From Siphonodentalium dalli (taxonomy: Eukaryota > Mollusca > Scaphopoda > Gadilida > Siphonodentaliidae), in assembly GCA_032622095.1 (NCBI GenBank), contig CP136065.1, forward strand, positions 218,778,151 through 218,842,150: 64,000 bases of DNA, written 5' to 3'. Shown here piece after piece: positions 11,301 through 26,300 of the stretch (within the stretch, counting starts at the first letter, position 1; each line of letters opens with the position of its first letter). Position numbers and translations under genes: made by a program. The notes below the pieces were generated by a model, which made no database searches, was not told the DNA's origin, and saw only the letters and a list, made by a program, of their open reading frames with translations.

Positions 11301-14300
11301 GGGATAGTTGCATAGCACTCCCACGTTTCATTCTAGCTTTGAGTATATGGTCATATATAGAATGAATTGCACATTTGATACTACCGATGCGTTGTTTAGC
11401 TATAAACGGATTATATAAATGGGTTAAATTGGCATAAATAGTATTCCGGATGCCACCCTCTGTTATGGAGTATTCCAGATGCCACCCCCGATTTTAGGCC
11501 GGATGCCAGAGGGGGTGGGGTGGTCCCCCTCATGCATCCTCTTATATATGCGAGTCTCCCATATGGAGCCTCACATATTAAGATACAATGGCCTAACAAT
11601 ATTTACCTTGACCTTGTAAGACAGTGCATTCTCTTATATATAAAGAGTCTCCTAAAGAGAATGAACTGGCACAGGATCTTAATGCTGCACCAGCGCAGCT
11701 TCCGCCATGAAAGTGTTAACCCTTTACCCAACAGAATGGCCCTGTGCCAATGCATTCTCTTATATATGCGAGTCGACCATAGGTCGCCTCGCATATATAA
11801 GAGAATGCATTGGCTTAACACATTAAAAATTATAAAATTGTTAAAGAATGTAAGAAAAAATGGTAAAAAGTGTTAAAAAAAGATTTTTTTTAGGCCAATG
11901 CATTCTCTTATATATGCGAGGCGACCTATGGTCGACTCGCATATATAAGAGAATGCATTGGCACAGGGCATAACTATAACTATCACAATGTGGTCAAGGA
12001 GCCGGTTCCAATGATATCCATATTTGTATGGTTCTATTGAGACAGACCGAAGATATTTTAGGCTGTTGAAGCTTTATTTGGCCGGTTTTGGCCGGTTTGT
12101 TGGGTAAAGTGTTAAGGCCTGGTTGCATACTTTGCATAAAAATTTCTGAATGAGAATATAATGACAAATTCTATTTTGGTGCAAAACTAAATGGGAACAA
12201 ACTTAATTTTTTGTTTGTTAACCCTTTCATGACAGGAGCTGCGCTGGTGCAGCATTAAAGACCATGTGCCAGTGCATTCTCTTATATATGCGACTGTGGG
12301 AGACTCGCATTTATAAGAGAATTCATTGGCATAGGGTTTTCGCAAAATTTCAGGAAGCTCCAAACATGAAATGGTTAATCCCGGTTTCATTTATGCGCGG
12401 GATAGCGTCACTAAATTCACCCTCTGGGGGACCTCATTCTGCAAATGACAGGCACATTAAACTCAGGCCTGGACAAGTGGTCGCATACAATGGCTATAGT
12501 TATCCATGGGTATACATGTAATAAAATAATAATAACTTTATAGATATATTTGGATGTATCCAAGTTACATGTAGATTACATCGTAGGAGGATAGGCTAGT
12601 TATGGTCCAGTGCATTTATGAGAAAAAATGCCAAACCAGGAACTAATTGCAACAGATTTTTTTTTGCTGGAATAAGTACATAAACCCTCCATAAACAACA
12701 TACTAAAAATCGGAAAAATGGAAATTGGTGAATTTCGTGAAATAAATTTGGGGAATTTGGTCAAATCATCAATTTATGGATTTTCATGGATGTATTTAAA
12801 AACAATCAAATTCACAAATCCTACAAATTCATTACGTATTTTTCGAGTTGTGTGCCTTCAAATACGCGAGTTTACCTGATTTCGGCCCATTTTCGGGGCC
12901 TCAATTTCGAAGAAAGAGCCAAAATGCCTTATTAGCTCAACTTTACTTCGTAAAGTTTGAGCTATTGCCATGGCTTTGTCGTCCGTGTGTGCGTAAGGCG
13001 TCAACAATGCAGGCTGCAGGTCGTACCTTTGGTCGGATCATTATGAAATTTGTCATAGCTGTTGACATCAACATTTAGACCATAATGATTAATTTTGGGG
13101 TCATTCGGAAAATAAACATGGCCGCCAGTGGCCATCTTGGATTTCAAAATTCAATCCTTTAGCACGGGCTACAGGCCGTACTGTTTGTCTGATCATCATG
13201 AAATTTGTCATGGATGTTAATATTGACATGTAGATGGGAACGAGTAATTTTGGGGTCATTCGGCCCAAAAACATGGCCGCCAGCAGCCATCTTGGATTTT
13301 ACTCTTTGTATGACTAAATCCTTTAGCACGGGCTACAGGTCGTACCTTTAGTCTGATCATCATAAAATTTGTCATGGCAGTTGAAATTGGAATGTAGATG
13401 GGAACGAGTCATTTTGGGGTCATTCGGACAAAAAACATGGACGCCAGCAGCCATCTTGCATTTAAAAATTTAATCCATTAGCACGGGCCACAGTTCGTAC
13501 TGTTCGTCTGATCATCATGAAATTTGTCATGGATGTTAATATTGACATGTTGATGGGAACGAGTACTTTTGGGGTCATTTGGCCGAAAAACATGGCCGCC
13601 AGCAGCCATCTTGGATTTTACTCTTTGTATGACTAAATTCTTTAGCACGGGCTACAGGTCGTACCTTTAGTCTAATCATCATAAAATTTGTCATGGAAGT
13701 TAACAATGACATGTAGATGGGAACGAGTAATTTTGGGGTCAATCGGCCAAAAAACATGGTCGCCAGCAGCCATCTTGGATTTTACTCTTTGTATGACTAA
13801 ATTCTTTAGCACGGGCTACAGGTCGTACCTTTAGTCTAATCATCATAAAATTTGTCATGGAAGTTAACAATGACATGTAGATGGGAACGAGTAATTTTGG
13901 GGTCAATCGGCCAAAAAACATGGTCGCCAGCAGCCATCTTGGATTTTACTCTTTGTATGACTAAATTCTTTAGCACGGGCTACAGGTTGTACCTTTAGTC
14001 TGATCATCGTAAAATTTGTCATGAATGTTAATAATGACATGTAGATGGGAAAATTTGTCATGGCTGTTGAAATTGGAATGTAGATGGGAACGAGTACTTT
14101 TGTGGTCATTTGGCCGAAAAACATGGCAGCCATCTTGGATTTTACTCTTTGTATGACTAAATTCTTTAGCATGGGCTAGAGGAAGTTAACAATGACATGT
14201 AGATGGGAACGACTCATTTTGGGGTCATTCGGCCGAAAACATGGCCGCCAGCAGCCATCTTGGATTTTACTTTTCTCTTCATGTCTATAAACTAGTATTA

Positions 14301-17300
14301 GACATTCAACTTTCCACATTCCTAATCGCTCCATTGACTGTAATACATTAAATTATTCCCTTTCCAAGTTGAGCTACAGTGTCATTGACACTTTCATTTA
14401 TGAGTAATTATTTAAAAAACTAGAGCAAACTGAAGGGATTTTTCAGTGTTTTAGTAATTTCCTCACTAGATTAAACACAAAATATGATTAATATGTGCAT
14501 CTATAATTAAGAAGAAGATTATATTCTCAAACAAAATGTGTGTTCCATTGTATGAACATGTGTGATGAAATTCAATATTTGAGGTCATGTAACTCAATAA
14601 TTTAAACCCATATGCCATGCTTTTCTTATAACCTTTTAAGTATGTTGGATTGAACAAATTGTAAAGGTATTAACAGGACATTATTTAAGAAAATCAACTT
14701 ATGGCCCTTTGAATACTTAGTTTTAGCTTGTTTCCACAGATACCAGTTTGAGGCATTTTTGTCCATTCTAAAAGGTTTTGGGCCATAAAAACAAAAAACA
14801 ATGGGTGTTTTAATGTGTAAAATTATTTGAACTTTCCTCCCACAACACTTTAGTGATAAAAAATTAGCCTTACATTGGTTATGCCATAGTATGTCACTTG
14901 ATTTCTTTCATTTTTCAGGAAACTGACTCCAAATTTTAACGTTGGTATAGGGGTAGGAAAAATCACAAAATGCAATCTTATCACCAAATTACAGCCATTT
15001 CAGACACAATGTTGTTTTCTTCAAGTTTGTGTACATTCCTGTTGCATTATAAAACTGCTTAATACATTATTGGATGTTGATTTAGAATTTTATGGTTATG
15101 TTAAAAATCTCAAAATGCCAATTTGACATTTAACTGCCAAATTATGACAAAAAATATTATAGCTCTATCAACAAGAGATGGACTGTCGTCCGGCGCATAC
15201 CCCCTCATGGCATACCGCCTAGTGTGGGCACATCTATAACTTATGATGGCTATACTCAGACATATGGCCCCAGAAATCAGCATTTTCATATAAACAAAGA
15301 TAACTATAGAACAAAAAACCAAAACAAACTTTTAAATGTGCCATTAAATGTCCTCATAGTGGTGAACATCCATACAAAATTTCATTGAGTTCCGAGCATT
15401 ACTGTTCAAGTTATGAGCTGAACAGACATCGGATGGACCAAACAACCAACATTTCCAGATAAACAAAGATGAATAACTCTAGAATGGAAAAGCGGAACAG
15501 AACAATTGAACCCCCTATTGAATGTCCTCATAGCAGCGAATATCCATACCAAATTCCATTGAGATCCCAGCACAATTGTTGAAGTTACAACATGAACAGA
15601 CACCAGATGGACTAAAAAGCCAACATTTCCCGATAAACAAAGATGAATAACTCTAGAAAGGAAGAGCGGTGCAAAACAATGGAACCCCCTATTGAATATC
15701 CTCATAGCAGTGAACATCCATACCAAATTCCATTGAGATCCCAGCACAATTGTTGAAGTTACAACATGAACAGAAACCAGACGGACCAAAAATCCAACAT
15801 TTCAAGATAAACAAAGATGAATAACTCTAGAATGGAATATCTGAACAAAACGATGGAACCCTCTATTTAATGTCCTCATAGTTGTGAATATCCATACCAA
15901 ATTTGGTTGAGATCCCAGCCCAACTGTTGAAGTTACGACATGAACAGACACCAGACGGACAAAAAAGCCACTATTTCCAGATAAACAAAGATGAATAACT
16001 CTAGAATGGAAAATCCGAACAAAACGATGGAAACCTCTATTTAATGTCCTCATAGTAGTGAACATCCATACCTAATTTCATTGAGATCCGAGCACTACTG
16101 TTCAAGTTATGACATGAACAGACATCAGACGGACGGACGGACGCACGCACGGACAGGTGCAAAACAGTATACCCCCCTTTTTTTTTTAAAGGGGGTATAA
16201 TAAACATAAACAAAGGAAATATGAAATTACATATGAAAGAACAATGTAAGCAGAAGCTGTTAATTATAAAGTTTTATGCTTCAATATGCATAATTTTGAA
16301 GATTTTGTTGATATGCCTTCCCCTACCCCATTTTTCTGCCGTTTAAATTTGGAGTAAGTTTCCACAATGATGAGTGAAATCCAGTGACATTCATTGGTAT
16401 AACCATTGAAATGCTATTTTCTCAACAACAAAATGATTTAAGAGGACAGATCACATAATTTTACACAATAAACTTTCGTTAATTTTTCTGAATATGCCTA
16501 AAATCCTTTTAAATTTGACAAAAACGCCCCACAATAGCATTTTCGGAAAAGAGGCTAGACTAAGAGTTCATAGGACCATAATTTTCTTTTCTTCACCAAT
16601 GTATTTGGAAATTCCTTCACAATTTGTTCAATCTAGTATTCTCAAAATGTTATGAGAAAAGCAGAGCATATGGATATTAATTTATTGAGTTACATGACCT
16701 CAAATATGGCATTTCATCACACGAGTTCTGTGTCAAGGCAAATTTGGCTAAGTCCATACAATGGAACACACATTTTGTTTGAGAATATTTTATTCTCCTT
16801 ATTCATAGATGCACATATTAATCATATTTTGTGTTTTATCTAGTGAGGAAATTACTAAAACAGTGAAAAAGTCATAAATTTTGCTCTAGTTTTTTAAATA
16901 ATTAACCATATATTAAATACGGCATTTGGCGAAATTAAGGCTCCGAAATCAGGTAAACTCGCGTTTTTGAAGGCACACAACTCGAAAAATACTTAAGGAA
17001 TCTGGGAATGGTTTCCAGTTCTGGATTCAGGAAAATGTGGTCGACAAAATAGGCATGATATTTGTAGGACCTGTAAATTTGAATTTTTTATATACATTCA
17101 TGAAAATCCATAAATTGATGATTTGACCAAATTTTCCCAATTTTTTTTCACGAAATTCACTAATTTCCCTTTTTCTGATTTTTGCTGATTTTGTTTATGT
17201 ATGTTGTTTATGGAGGGTATATGTACCAATTCCAGCAAAACAAAATTCTGTTGCAATTAGTTCTGGGTAAAACCATAAATGCACTGGACTATTACCTGCA

Positions 17301-20300
17301 GCGTAGTACATGATTCCTTTATGATGTAAAGACAGTCGCCTCATTTCACTCTGGCTTTCTGGACGACCTAATACTATGATCTTCTCAGTCCCTGTAACAT
17401 AGCAACATGCAATGCAATATAACATGATTATTAAAGATTCCCAGCTAATAAATTTTGAAGCAACATAATACTATCAGCTTCCAGATCAAGCCTGAGTTCA
17501 GTGTGCCTGTCATTCGCAGAATGAGGTCCCCAGAAGGTGAATTTAGTGATGCTATCCCACATAGCGGACTAGCATAACTAAATTCACCCTCTGGGGAGCT
17601 CATTCTGCTTTGGCCTCATCTTCTCTGGAAAGTTTCTTTATTATGAAATTTTCTACAGAAACTTCTTCACATAGATTCTATTTCTTTTTTAGTTTCATTT
17701 CTCTATATCCCCAAATCGGAAGACGACACATTTCATAATCGAGGTTCCCAACTCAATCTGAGTCTGTCTCCCATAGCAGATGAGGCCATGCAGAATGAGG
17801 TTCCCAGAGGGTGAATTTAGTGATGTTAGCCCGCTATGCGGGATAGCATCACTAAATTCACCTTCTGGGGACCTCATTCTGCAAATGACAGGCACACTAT
17901 TATATATATAAAACTCAGGCTTGTTCTAAATCATCATTTTTACATGACAATTTAATTTTTTGTAAAATTCCAAGCTGATCCAGGATAAGGATTATTTTTT
18001 GGACCTGATGATTACTAAATTTTATTATTTATCATTTCAATATGTTTGAGGAATTGTTTTTACCTTGATCTGTGGTACAGTAATGCTCTAAATAATTGTT
18101 GCCATTCATTGGAAAGCTCTCAGTGAGAGCTTTCCGATGAATGTCAACAAGCCATATTTTCGACTAAATCCTGAAAAGTTACCCATAATTCTGCTGTGGT
18201 TAAGGAGTCGATTATTTAGAGCATTACTGCATAAATATTAGGAGGTAGTTTAAAGGGACTTAATCCTGAGGTTCATGAAGGGAGCTGCGCTGGTGCAGCA
18301 TTAAAGATCCTGTGCCAGTGCATTCTCGTATATATGCAAGTCTCCCATAGGGAGCCTCTCATATATAAGAGAATGCACTGGCTTACAAGGTAAATATTTT
18401 TAGGCTAATGCATTCTCATATACATAATATGGGAGGCTCCCTATGGGAGACTGACATATATAAGAGAATGCATTGGCACAGGGTTTTCGCAAAATGTCAG
18501 GAAGCTCCAGTCATGGAAGGGTTAAGGCCTTTAAAGTGAGTTCATGCGATTAATTAGATTTACTTATTTTCATTATTAATTAGTCTCCAATATTGAGATT
18601 TCGCTTGTCAAAGCCTTGAAATAGGGTGTCTGTCATTTGGAGAATGAGGTCCCCAGAGGGTGAATTTAGTGATGCTACCCCACATAGCGGGCTAGCATAA
18701 CCAAATTCACCCTCTGGGGACCTCATTCTGCTTATACCTCAGCAGAATGAGGTTCCCAGAGGGTGAATTTGGTGATGCTAGCCCGCTATGCGGGGTAGCA
18801 TCACTAAATTCACCCTCTGGGGACCTCATTCTGCAAATGACAGACACCCTATTTCAAGGCTTGTCAAAGCCATTGCTATGTAAACATTATGGTTACAGTG
18901 GAATTACCGATAGAAGTCCAATTAGCCCAATAAGATACCTAAGTTAAATAAAAAACTTGATGTTAACATTGGAGAATTTCAAACTATTGAAAAATATTCA
19001 TAAAATCATATTCAGACAAAAGTATTTGAACTTAATTTATGATTAGCAATGTTTGATGACAAATGACTGAAACTGTTTTGTTTACATAACAATAGTTTCA
19101 ACACGTGATATTTTATTATTGGAGAAATATCGATAATGCAGACTTTTATATTATTTGCACATTTACCCCACTGTGAGTGCCTTGGGTTCCTTTAATGACT
19201 GATATAGTGTTTAAACCCAAAAATGACATTATATATCATACTAGCCGATGAGCCCGACGTTGTCCGGTCTATTCAAAAACCAACAGACGTTGTCCGGGCT
19301 ATTCAAAAACCAAATTTCAAGTCGATAGCGCCACCCGTTTCCGAGATCTGGTCTGCGCATGCGCGAAGCTGGCGTCGCACGGGCTCGGCGACCCGATAAA
19401 ATTCGTATCCGGGGCAAGATACATTCACATACCAAATTTCAAGTCGATAGCTCCACCCGTTTCCGAGATATATATATTGCCCAATGTCATTTGCGGATAC
19501 CTCGGCCGGTGATGAGTTAACGCGACATCGGCCGGTTAAGAGTTAAACGCGATCACGTCACGATCTGTTGACGGCGTAATAGATTTACGGAATGTGTTTC
19601 GATGACCGAAGCATGGTCCTGCGTTCTTCCCGATAATTAAGGTAGAAACTTTAAACGGACACAGGCATGTGATACATCGTTGGAAAGGGGAAGCGCCAAA
19701 GATTCTAACCATGCAAATTATATGAATGGCAATTTATTATTCGCGCTATATCGAATCGATTTGTGAGCACCGAACTGAAATATATTAGCGCAAAACGGCG
19801 TAAAAACAGATTTGACCTCGGCACGTGAAAAGTTTATCTCGGATCTGAAATCTGATGAGCTCATATTGACCGCCTGGTCAAACTACACACACGTACCAAT
19901 TTTCGTCCCGATCGGTCGAGAATCTTCCGAGATCTGGTCTGCGCATGCGCGAAGCTGGCGTCGCACGGGCTCGGCGACCCGATAAAATTCGTATCCGGGG
20001 CAAGATACATTCACATAGCAAATTTCAAGTCGATAGCTCCACCCGTTTCCGAGATCTCGCCTGCGCATGCGCGAAGCGGGCGCCGCACGGGCTCGCCAAT
20101 ACGACAACGTCCACCGCCTGGTCAAACTACACACACGTACCAAGTTTCGTACCGATCGGTCAAGAATCGTAGATTTGTATAAATGACAAACATACAAACA
20201 GAGGTCTTCAAAATATATATGAGATTCTACATTGTATACTATAGGAAATAGGATGTTCCAAATAAAAGATATAACAAAGTTATCTAGTTGAAAAAATTTA

Positions 20301-23300
20301 ATTAAATGTTATATAACTGATGTAACCTGAATGTTTGTTTTTGGGAGTTTCTATAATAATAGTCCAGTCAACATAGGGTTTGACCTAGAGTCCAAGAAAT
20401 GATTTTTATCATTTTTAGAATCAGTACACAATTCCGATCAACATATCAAAAATCTTCTACGAGATATGTGCATGATGTTTCATACTCGAGCATATTCTGG
20501 GGTTATCCCATATCAGAAATTCACCAATTATCGTTAAGGGTAGGTTAGGTATCAGGAGTATTTCGGGACAGTTTTGGAGAAAAACTGGCCACAAATGATT
20601 ACATTTGACACATGGATCACTGGTCATTTGAACAAAATTGTCTACTAAGAAACTGCATTGTAACAGCATGAAAATTAGTCTTACATACAGTGTATGATGT
20701 GCCGTCTCTTTGACCTTGTGTGGTGGGGTGCTAATCTATTAAAGAGATGATTGTTTCTTTACAATATAATAGACAGATCCATCGAAATGTATAACTGTGT
20801 AATTCCTATGCTGCAATATATCATATAATGACTTATTTCAAGAATTGATGTAATATAGACAACCATGTTGGACGCCAACAAAGTTTCTCCAAAGCGGATT
20901 TTTAGATATTGTATACTGAAGACTCTCCTGCGTCTTTTGACATTAAAATCGCTTTCTTACCAATTTCTTTCGGGTTAACCCATCTTTTCACGTACAAACG
21001 CCACACTATCATTGTTTTGCACTCAGCGATATTTTTACCCATGTGACCTCTGCAGCAAAATGATGTCAGCTTCATGCCCAATCGTGAGGCAATTAGAAAT
21101 TCATTTACATCATTTTTATATATGACATGGCCCCATACTCCAAGCATACATCATGTTGGTGTGATTTTCTTACCCATATACACCTTAACAGAAACCACAG
21201 AAAACGCCCATGGGCACTGCCAGAAAAGATGTCAGTTTTCATATTTTGCACACAGATCTCGCAGAGGTGTGGGAAAGGACCCCGCACACCATGAGAATAT
21301 ATAGTTTCAATTCTGTCAAATTTTGTCCAGGTTAGGCCATATTTCTCGTATTTTGACTGAACTATAATGTTTTGAGCTGGACTTGTTACCAGAAACTTGC
21401 AATGCATTGTGGAAGAAAAAGCGGGAAGTCACTGAGCGATTTTCCATCCCTTGTTGGACACTTCTAGGGCACAGATGTTCCATATCTTTGTGGAATATAC
21501 AATATTTCTTGATATGCACAAATAATGTAACTATTTCCAGACTAAATCTTACCACAAGTTTTAGCCCTGTTAATCATGACTGTCCATTCAGACATGTAGT
21601 TTTTGTTGGCCATACTTGTAGCAACATCCACCATTCTGTACATAAATTTTAATTTTGTTTCCAGCAGCCTCTCTGGTATTGTTATTGGCTTTGTCTGGTA
21701 GACACCCTGATCCGTCGTCATCCATGTTGTTTTGAAAATATCACCCAGTTCATGAGAAATGTCAATTAAATAATCGTCTACCTTCCTAAAAATGGAAATG
21801 TGTTGTCAAATATAATGACCTAAGCATTATTTTGGTTGTGCATGTAGTATGGAGAAGAATTCTTAACTGAAATTTTCGAAAACCCTGTGCCAATGCATTT
21901 CGTATATAACCGAGTCTCCCATAGATAAGAGAATGCATTGGCCTAAAAATATTTAACTTCACCTTGTAAGCCAGTGCATTCTCTTATATATGCGGGCACA
22001 GGATCATGAAAGAGTTTTAAGATGCATAATCCAAATTAATGCTACTAAATTACTATTTCTTTGTCTTCCGGGGCCTAACAAATATTTTATTCGATTTGAG
22101 GAACGCACCCAACAAATCTCAAAGTTATCAGATATTTATTTTGTTTAAATCTGTTATTTTTCACCATCTGGAATATTTGGCAGCCTGGCAAATATTCGAC
22201 GATTGCTGACTGACATACTCTCGATACCAAATTGCGTTGAACAAAACGTTGATATATAACAATTTTTGGGCAATATTATACTATAGTTGACAGTGGTTAG
22301 CATTATCTATTGGCAATTAATCGATCTGATAACTGTAGCGGCATTTCAAGAAATATTGTTGTTGTGGATGGAATCTTATGATATGGAGACCATCAAATCT
22401 GATTGTGTGCCTTTAAAGACCCATATAATATGTGATAATAATATGTGATAATAATATGTGATAATAATATGTGATAATAAACTTAGGATTCTATTTTTGA
22501 TTATTTCACCTTTGTTGTATTCCTTGCATTGAAGTTGACAGATCAATACATATTGATATTTATGTACTGTCCACTTCGACATGTTTATCACAATGTGTAT
22601 CGAATGAAACCTGCTCGTCAGGCCAAATTTCAGAATAAACCCACAAGACTACCTACAGTAATGCCCCAAATAATCGACTCATTAGCCACAGTAGAATTAT
22701 GGATAACTTTTCAATATTTAGTCGGAAATATGTTATTATTGCCATTCATCAGAAAGCTTTCAGGAAGCTCCATATGAAAGGGTTAATCCTGGTTTCCTTT
22801 AATGTTTATATACTTTTGGATTTTTAATGAATTAGATTAAATTATGCTTAGGATTAGAAATACTGTAATGCCCTAAATAATGACTCCTTAACCACAGAAG
22901 AATTATGGGTAACTTTTCACGATTTAGTTGGAAATATGGCTTGTTGCCATTCATCAGAAAGCTCTCACTGAGAGCTTTCCAATGAATGGCAACAAGACAT
23001 ATTTCCGACTAAATCGTGAAAAGTTACCCATAATACTTCTGTGGTTAAGGAGTCAATTATTTAGAGCATTACTGTATTTCCCTTAGGAAATGTTCAGACA
23101 TCCGGTTGTTTTGTTGAACTTATTATCTAAATATTTCCCAGCAATGAACATGAATCATTCTGCATTTGTATTATGTGTTTTTCTGTCTGTTGTCTACTTT
23201 TGTTACCTGAACACCCCTCTAAATGAATAATAGACAGTTCCAATGTATACTTTTATAACTGAATGGGAGAATCCATTTAGTAAAGAAAAAGGGTTAAATG

Positions 23301-26300
23301 AATCTGAAAAGAACTGCCATATTCTAATAAAGGACACCATACACCAAATACATGCCATATTATAATAAAGGACACCCTACACCAAATACATGCTATATTA
23401 TAATAAAGGACAACCTACACCAAATACATGCTATATTATAATAAAGGACAACCTACACCAAATACATGCTATATTATAATAAAGGACAACCTACACCAAA
23501 TACATGCCATATTATAATAAAGGACACCCTACACCAAATACATGCTATATTATAATAAAGGACACCCTACACCAAATACATGCCATATTATAATAAAGGA
23601 CACCAAATACATGCTATATTATAATAAAGGACAACCTACACCAAATACATGCTATATTATAATAAAGGACAACCTACACCTTATACATGCTATATTATAA
23701 TAAAGGACAACCTACACCAAATACATTCCATATTATAATAAAGGACACCCTACACCAAATACATGCTATATTATAATAAAGGACGACCTACACCAAATAC
23801 ATGCCATATTATAATAAAGGACACCCTACACCAAATACATGCTATATTATGACAAGAGGTGGCATCAGAGATGCTGTGTCTCATTTTCGGTGGCTACCGC
23901 CAATTGGTGTGCATCAGTATCGGTAGACTAATTAATATGTAAAATCGAAAAATGACTAATTAAGGGCCATAACTCCATCAAATTTTATCGGGCCAGGCTG
24001 GTTTTTCGAACTCGTCCGAAATATTCTTGGCAAGTATGTCTATTCCAAATTTTAAACAAATCGGAGGACGTTTGTTGAAGTTATCGCGCTAACGAGCTAA
24101 AAATTCACTAAAAAATGACTAATTAAGGGCCATAACTCTATCAAATTTTATTGGGCCAGGCTGGTTTTAGAACTCGTCCAGGATATTATTGGAAGACACT
24201 TATATACCAAATTGTAGTTGAATCGGATGACGTTTGTTGAAGTTATCGCGCTAACGAGCTCAAAATTCATACAAAATGACTACTTAAGGACCATAACTCT
24301 ATCAAATTTTATTGGACCGGGCCGGTTTTCTAACTCGTCCTAGGTATTCTTGGGAGACACCTATATATCAAAATTTCAATCAAATCAGATAACGTTTGTT
24401 GAAGTTATCGCGCTAACGAGCTGAAAATTTGTGAAAAATGACTAATTAAGGGCCATAACTCTATCAAATTTTATCGGACCAGGCCGGTTTTCGAACTCGT
24501 CCGAGATATTCTTGGGAGACACCTATATACCAAATTTCAATCAAATCGGATAATGTTTGTTGAAGTTATCGCGCTAACGAGCTGAAAATTCGTGATAAAT
24601 GACTAATTAAGGACCATAACTCTATCAACTTTAATCGGACCAGACCGGTTTTCGAACTCATCCGAGATATTCTTGGGAGACAGCTATATACCAAATTTCA
24701 ATCAAATCAGATAACGTTTGTTGAAGTTATCGCGCTAACAAGCTGAAAATTTGTGAAAAATGACTAATTAAGGGCCATAACTCTATCATATTTTATCGGA
24801 CCAGGCCGGTTTTCGAAATCGTCCGAGATATTCTTGGGAGACACCTATATACCAAATTTCAATCAAATCGGATAACGTTTGTTGAAGTTATCGCCCTAAC
24901 GAGCTGAAAATTCGTGAAAAATGACTAATTAAGGGCCATAACTCTATCAAATTTTATCGGACCAGGCCGGTTTTCAAACTCATTCGAGATATTCTTGGGA
25001 GACAGCTATATACCAAATTTCAATCAAATCGGATAACGTTTGTTGAAGTTATCGCGCTAACGAGCTGAAAATTCGTGAAAAATGACTAATTAAGGGCCAT
25101 AACTCTATAAAATTTTATCGGACCAGGCCGGTTTTCGAACTCGTCCGAGATATTCTTGGGAGACACCTATATCCCAAATTTCAATCGAATCAGATAACGT
25201 TTGTTGAAGTTGTTGCGCTAACGAGCCTAAAATCAGTGAAAAATGGCAAAGGGCCATAACTCTGTAATAAATGTGCGGACGAACCCGATAATAAACGGTG
25301 GAGTTATAAGCAAAACACTTCGCCCGCCCGCCCACCGTCCCTCATCAAACTATAAGTCGAGTTTTGGAAAAAAACTCGACTAATAAAGGACAACCTACAC
25401 CAAATACATGCCATATTATAATAAATGACACCCTACACCAAATACATGCCATATTATAATAAAGGACACCCTACACCAAATACATGCCATATTATAATAA
25501 AGGACACCCTACACCAAATACATGCTATATTATAATAAAGGACAACCTACACCAAATACATGCTCACTGGGGGGAAACTGTTTCACAAGAATCGATTCTA
25601 TCGCCTATCGGGTTCCGTCTCTATCGAATTAAGTCCCGTCTCTTTCGCGACTTGAAACAAATGTTTTCAAAGTTTTGACCTCCATTTATACACTAAATGT
25701 TAAAACAGAACGTATTTTATAAAAACTAGCGCTAGATTGTGTCTTTGTGCGTAATTATTGGTGATAATAATGCGAAGTCGGCTATTTTTTGCACACTTAG
25801 AAGAGTAATGTGTTTGTGTGCATTTCCTTTGTAAATAAAGCAGCATTTTGATGCTCCGTTTATCGGCCTTTTTACCTTTTAATTAGACTGAAATATGTCT
25901 TCTTGTATGATCGAACACCAGGACACGATTACAGCACAGCTCTCGATGGCTCCTCATAGTAAAATACCCTCAAATTAATTCATCAAAAGAAGCAACGCAA
26001 TGTTCCGATTCTAATGTGATTTTTATGTTCACGATCGGTTCTTTCGCCCCCCGTTTAATGTAATATTATATTCGACCAGATAGTTCATTTGTGTTTCTAG
26101 TTGCCATATTACCATATATGGTTCAAACTATAGTCACAGCAACACCAATATGAGTTTTTCAGTAGTCCCAAAGCATCATAGGTTGGATATTAAAGATTAT
26201 CGGTCGATCATCTTTAATATCTGATCTATGATCGTTTGGGACCACTAAAACTCATCTATTGATTTACTATGGCTACAATTTTAAACCATATATGACCATG

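Larger units (their letters stand above)
12603..17291. mobile_element. Large TTA-flanked foldback element in gene A intron 4, abutting the donor
   Basis: The outer arms are inverted: GTCCAGTGCATTTATG near 12605 and CATAAATGCACTGGAC ending at 17289. The inversion continues inward for about 2 kb of net arm: 12640-12900 against 16920-17260, 14395-14660 against 16640-16860, and about 14700-15110 against 16230-16640. TTA flanks both sides (12600-12602 and 17292-17294). Gene B lacks it: AGGATAGGCCAGTTACCTGC at 54413 looks like the empty site. A 3-bp TTA duplication suggests a PIF/Harbinger-type origin. It carries nested elements at 12935-14400 and about 15140-16200. No transposase seen. Confidence 0.8.

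Noticed and set aside
13575-14172. Repeated 60- to 89-codon ORFs containing FSHTKSKIQDGCW
   Set aside because: They are the tandem modules of a nested transposon, not a protein family.
20902-21407. Two minus-strand ORFs of 81 and 100 codons between gene A exons 3 and 4
   Set aside because: No gene B counterpart, no recognised motif and no good splice sites joining them in phase; exons 3 and 4 join in phase without them.
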